NCBI GenBank assembly: GCA_029547205.1
Contig: JAKPPT010000072.1
Coordinates: forward strand, 310,001-374,000
Origin: Spirochaetota bacterium
GTDB lineage: Bacteria; Spirochaetota; Spirochaetia; Treponematales; UBA12059
Length of the DNA: 64,000 bases
Direction: 5' to 3'
A program made the translations under genes and the position numbers. The notes below the pieces were generated by a model that saw nothing but the letters and a program-made list of their open reading frames with translations, did not search any database and was not told where the DNA came from. Shown piece after piece: positions 61,073-64,000 of this stretch. Each line of letters begins with the position of its first letter. Within the stretch, counting starts at the first letter, position 1.

Positions 61073-63640
61073 TTAATTAAGAGGCTGGGAAATACTGAGC
61101 ACAAAATCCAATCCCTCTTTAACATTTTTTAATGCTGATCCATCATGGTAATATCGCTGTACAAAATACAGTTTAAATGGAAACTGCTGTAAAGTAAAGC
61201 GGATACCAAAACCTAAACCGTATGTAAAGTTGCTGAGTGATGGTGTAAAAATTGTTCGATCTGCATCATAAATTGAGGTGGCACCGGTTTTTAATGCTGC
61301 GATATTGAGAAGACCAGAATTCGTCTGCAGAGCAACCATTTCCCAGAATGTATCAAATGAGAAAATACCCGGAATAATGGGCATTCGCAACTCTACCCAG
61401 TTTTCCCATAATGCTGTACCTGTTATAGCAGCAACGTTATTGGTGCTGTCGCTTGCCCAACCTCTTCCTATAAAACTTCCATCAATTCTCAGCATATTTG
61501 CAGTAGAAATAACAGGAGCGGTACAGCCAGGTTTGGCAAATATAGTATTTATACCACTATGTGCACCAACTACAAGCTTAAAAACCCAATTAGGAATGAA
61601 TGACTCTTCACTAAATTTATATGAAAACAGGGTGAAATAACCTTCGAGTTTGAAATCATTACGCATGTAGTGTTCAAGTTCACTATTGAAAATTCCATAC
61701 AAGGTTAAACGATCGCTTGCAAAGTATCCTTTTGAAGGATCATACCAGATATCAAGACCGTTGAGATATCCACGGATGAATATACTATTACCAAAAAGCC
61801 ATTTCCCTAAATTTTGAGCAATAAGCGGGTCATATGGTCGATAGAGCTCACTGTCATACGATTTGCTGTTGAGAGAGCTTATGAAACCCGTACCAAGTCC
61901 AATGTCACCTATACCAGTTTTGAATAGATACCCAGTTGCTAAACTAAGACCAATAGACCAGTTTTCATAAGGCATTTTCCATGATGACGGGACAAGCCCA
62001 TTTGCATTAGTATACTCTTCAATCGTTGTAAAGGGGTCAGGAACTCGTAATGGATCATCATATGCAAAAATTGGACCAATTGAGTCCTGTAATGTCGTCA
62101 GTGATTCATGTTTAAACATCAATTGTATAGTTCCGGACCAGCGGCGGTTAAACAACCAGCTTTCTGTAAAACCAAAACTCAGATCCTGTGAATCTTTAGA
62201 AATATCCGCATTGATACTTAACGTTTGTCCATTGCCAAGGAAATTTTTGTCATTCCACTTGATAACTCCTGTTGGGAGGCTCCCAGAACCAATATTTTCC
62301 AGCGTTACACCAAACTGAATTTCTGCTGTACTCTGTTCCTCAACAGTAAACACAAGATCCATTAAAAGATCTTCGCTGCCTGGTTTAAGTTCGGGTGTTA
62401 CCGAAGCAAAATACTGGAGGTTATACAGGTTTCTAAGACCATCGATAACTTTAGTTTTTGAAAATACATCGCCAGGTTCAAGGGGGATTTCGCGATAAAT
62501 AACATGATCTTTTGTTTTATAGTTTCCTTGAATAATGATATGCTCAATATGTGCTCGCTCACGTTCTACAATAACAACTTCATAGGAAACTATACCCTGT
62601 TCATCATCCCAGGTATCTCGAAGCTCAATCTGATTAAAAATATAACCATTTTCATAATATAAATCATCAATTCGTGCTTTCGATTCCATGAGTTTGCGGT
62701 AATTGAGTACATCGCCCGGTTTTAATGACACTAAAGCTTCAAGCTGAGCTGTTGGGAACACATTGTTTCCTCTAAAGGTAATACCGCCAAACGTATAGCG
62801 ATTGCCTTCACTAATCGTAAACGTAACAGTCAGATATTGAATATTTTTTTTCTCATCAAAGCGTACTTGTTTATCAATCGAGTCTACTTTTGCTTTCATG
62901 TAACCACGGCTCTTATAGAAAAATTCTATAGCCAACTTATCCTGCTGAAGTTTTTGCTCATTAAAAACACCACTCTGGAAAAGATTTTTTTCTTTTAATG
63001 AAAGTTGTCCCTTTAGTACAGATGAAGATAGGACTGAATTACCTGTAAAGTTAATCTTTTCAAGTATCATCTGAGCAGTTTCAGTAATTTCGAACTGTAT
63101 TGTTACCTTGTTGTTTTTTGTAGTTATAGAATATGAAACAGAAACTGATGGATATCCCTTATCAAGATAAAATTTTTCGATAAGTGCGATATCATTAACA
63201 ACTTTGCTTTCCTTATATATAGCACCAACTTTTGAATTTAATACATCTAATAATTCATTGCTGCGAATTTTTTCATTGCCAGAAAATACAATTGCATCAA
63301 CTGAAGGTTTCTCTGTTACCTTAATGATAATTACTACGGAATCTTTTTTAGCAGATGCAGCTACAGCAGTCGGTTCTATGGTTTCAAAATAGTCGAGGTC
63401 ATACAATTTTGACAGTAATTCAAGCCAAACATCATCAGTAAACTTTTTCCCTTTAAAATTATCAATAATAAACTGAACGTCTTTAAGTTTAATGACCTGC
63501 AAACCTTCAAACCTGATATCTGCAATAGGCAAATTGTAATACCATTCCTGGGCTATTACAGCAGAACCAAATATACATACATACATAATAACTAAGAGAA
63601 CAATTATCTTTCTCTTAAACATTTGCTGAGATACGTGCAT
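61073..63640 (-). CDS. bamA: Outer membrane protein assembly factor BamA
   Basis: 855 residues. Signal peptide (~1-30), five POTRA domains (~35-435), e.g. ISEGNRYTFGGITFRGN, and a C-terminal 16-strand barrel beginning near FGVTLENIGSGS. The late IGRGWASDS corresponds to the VRGF barrel loop motif. It folds and inserts beta-barrel proteins in the outer membrane. AAGGAG stands 6 nt before the ATG. It lies between the tamB-like gene and skp, the spirochaetal order. The barrel does not end in the usual aromatic residue (ISQPLN), which may reflect spirochaetal signals. Confidence 0.95.
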   Translation of the reverse strand: MHVSQQMFKRKIIVLLVIMYVCIFGSAVIAQEWYYNLPIADIRFEGLQVIKLKDVQFIIDNFKGKKFTDDVWLELLSKLYDLDYFETIEPTAVAASAKKDSVVIIIKVTEKPSVDAIVFSGNEKIRSNELLDVLNSKVGAIYKESKVVNDIALIEKFYLDKGYPSVSVSYSITTKNNKVTIQFEITETAQMILEKINFTGNSVLSSSVLKGQLSLKEKNLFQSGVFNEQKLQQDKLAIEFFYKSRGYMKAKVDSIDKQVRFDEKKNIQYLTVTFTISEGNRYTFGGITFRGNNVFPTAQLEALVSLKPGDVLNYRKLMESKARIDDLYYENGYIFNQIELRDTWDDEQGIVSYEVVIVERERAHIEHIIIQGNYKTKDHVIYREIPLEPGDVFSKTKVIDGLRNLYNLQYFASVTPELKPGSEDLLMDLVFTVEEQSTAEIQFGVTLENIGSGSLPTGVIKWNDKNFLGNGQTLSINADISKDSQDLSFGFTESWLFNRRWSGTIQLMFKHESLTTLQDSIGPIFAYDDPLRVPDPFTTIEEYTNANGLVPSSWKMPYENWSIGLSLATGYLFKTGIGDIGLGTGFISSLNSKSYDSELYRPYDPLIAQNLGKWLFGNSIFIRGYLNGLDIWYDPSKGYFASDRLTLYGIFNSELEHYMRNDFKLEGYFTLFSYKFSEESFIPNWVFKLVVGAHSGINTIFAKPGCTAPVISTANMLRIDGSFIGRGWASDSTNNVAAITGTALWENWVELRMPIIPGIFSFDTFWEMVALQTNSGLLNIAALKTGATSIYDADRTIFTPSLSNFTYGLGFGIRFTLQQFPFKLYFVQRYYHDGSALKNVKEGLDFVLSISQPLN

Positions 63641-63744
63641 TAAGAACTCCTTGTTGTAGGTAACAGTATAACAAACATTAAAATTAAATAGTACTATACT
63701 GGTTACACAATATACAATTTTATTGTATTAATTCAATATGTGTA

Positions 63745-64000
63745 TTACTTTATTTCAATACGCCACATTATCCCCATTGATTGGTCGGTAATAAAGAGTG
63801 TATCTGGATTTTGAGGCTGAATCTGCCACCAGATGGTAAAGTAAGGGTTTACCCATTCCAAACTAAACGTGGTTACCAGTGTTAAATTCGCAATATTTGA
63901 AAAAGGATCCTGTACTACCTGAAGTGTACCCTGAACATACAGCTGATCGGTAAGGTATTTCCCGCCTACAATAGCAGTATTATCAAGATATTCCCCTAAT
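63745..64000 (-). CDS. C-terminal end of a TamB-like (DUF490) protein, cut by window edge
   Basis: Not in the ORF track because it has no start within the window. Translated on the minus strand from 64000, 84 codons run to TAA at 63745-63747, ending ITDQSMGIMWRIEIK. The pieces GKYLTDQLYVQGTLQ and LEWVNPYFTIWWQIQ are like the end of TamB/DUF490 proteins, where a GKYL-x-D-x-L-YV pattern is common. TamB helps insert or move material across to the outer membrane, often encoded next to a BamA/TamA gene, as here (T. pallidum TP0325-TP0326). The rest lies outside the window. Confidence 0.8.
   Translation of the reverse strand, partial: LGEYLDNTAIVGGKYLTDQLYVQGTLQVVQDPFSNIANLTLVTTFSLEWVNPYFTIWWQIQPQNPDTLFITDQSMGIMWRIEIK

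Noticed and set aside
63660-63728. Inverted repeats between tamB-like and bamA genes (GTAACAGTATA / TATACTGGTTAC and ATACAAT / ATTGTAT)
   Set aside because: Imperfect or short and AT-rich, without a T-run; not enough to call a terminator or operator.

Overview
The window looks like a chromosomal segment of a spirochaete close to Treponema. It is AT-rich by eye (not computed). The minus-strand order tamB-like, bamA, ompH/skp, then mutS matches what I recall of T. pallidum TP0325-TP0328. A BMP-family lipoprotein with its ABC transporter resembles the treponemal TmpC/PnrA system, and an ornithine aminotransferase gene sits beside murE and ddl, which fits ornithine-containing treponemal peptidoglycan. 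Genus assignment is inference. I see no rRNA, CRISPR array, insertion sequence, prophage or replication origin, and no gene-free stretch longer than about 300 bp.

Layout. 1-1322: end of a membrane polyferredoxin and its partner. 1390-4688 (minus): rRNA methyltransferase, cation efflux protein, tRNA-Glu, tRNA-Gln and an ankyrin protein. 4756-7752 (minus): a short second-type DnaE polymerase with a perfect 22-bp palindrome at its start. 7873-12538 (plus): ZIP transporter, adenosine deaminase-like protein and a two-component system. 12522-17904 (minus): RluD-type pseudouridine synthase behind a nucleoside-type ABC importer. 18031-20791 (plus): MerR regulator, FGGY kinase and AEC transporter. 20792-26280: FecR-domain protein, an unknown protein, MurD, Memo-like protein and a degenerate GGDEF protein. 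26339-31981 (minus): a Gld-type ABC export cluster, RNase Z and QueD. 32040-39533 (plus): MurE, Ddl, ornithine aminotransferase, HD protein, TPR protein and an unknown protein. 39649-46160 (minus): an unusual PPDK-like enzyme with an unknown partner, ferredoxin, and two glycolipid-type glycosyltransferases, one frameshifted. 46296-48047 (plus): a Ycf46-like AAA ATPase. 48053-59874 (minus): mutS, comF, a hypothetical protein, pgeF, an OmpA-domain protein, a membrane protein, a DUF2207 protein with a Cys-His repeat tail, a radical SAM/SPASM enzyme and a membrane protein. 59974-64000: STAS protein, then the ompH-bamA-tamB cluster at the right edge.

The most notable system is at 48053-53921. A membrane-anchored DUF2207-type protein ends in eight tandem A-C-H-[S/N/D] tetrapeptides. 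Directly downstream is a radical SAM/SPASM enzyme with a PqqD-like N-terminal segment, and further co-transcribed membrane proteins flank the pair. This resembles the radical SAM 'ACGX' systems I recall, but with His in the third position of the repeat, and suggests post-translational modification of, or metal loading on, a cytoplasmic protein tail. Other points of interest are a PPDK homologue whose ATP-grasp half has lost signature residues, a glycosyltransferase split at an A8 run, several genes whose promoter lies so close to the ATG that the mRNA should be leaderless, and a divergent DnaE with an inactivated PHP domain.
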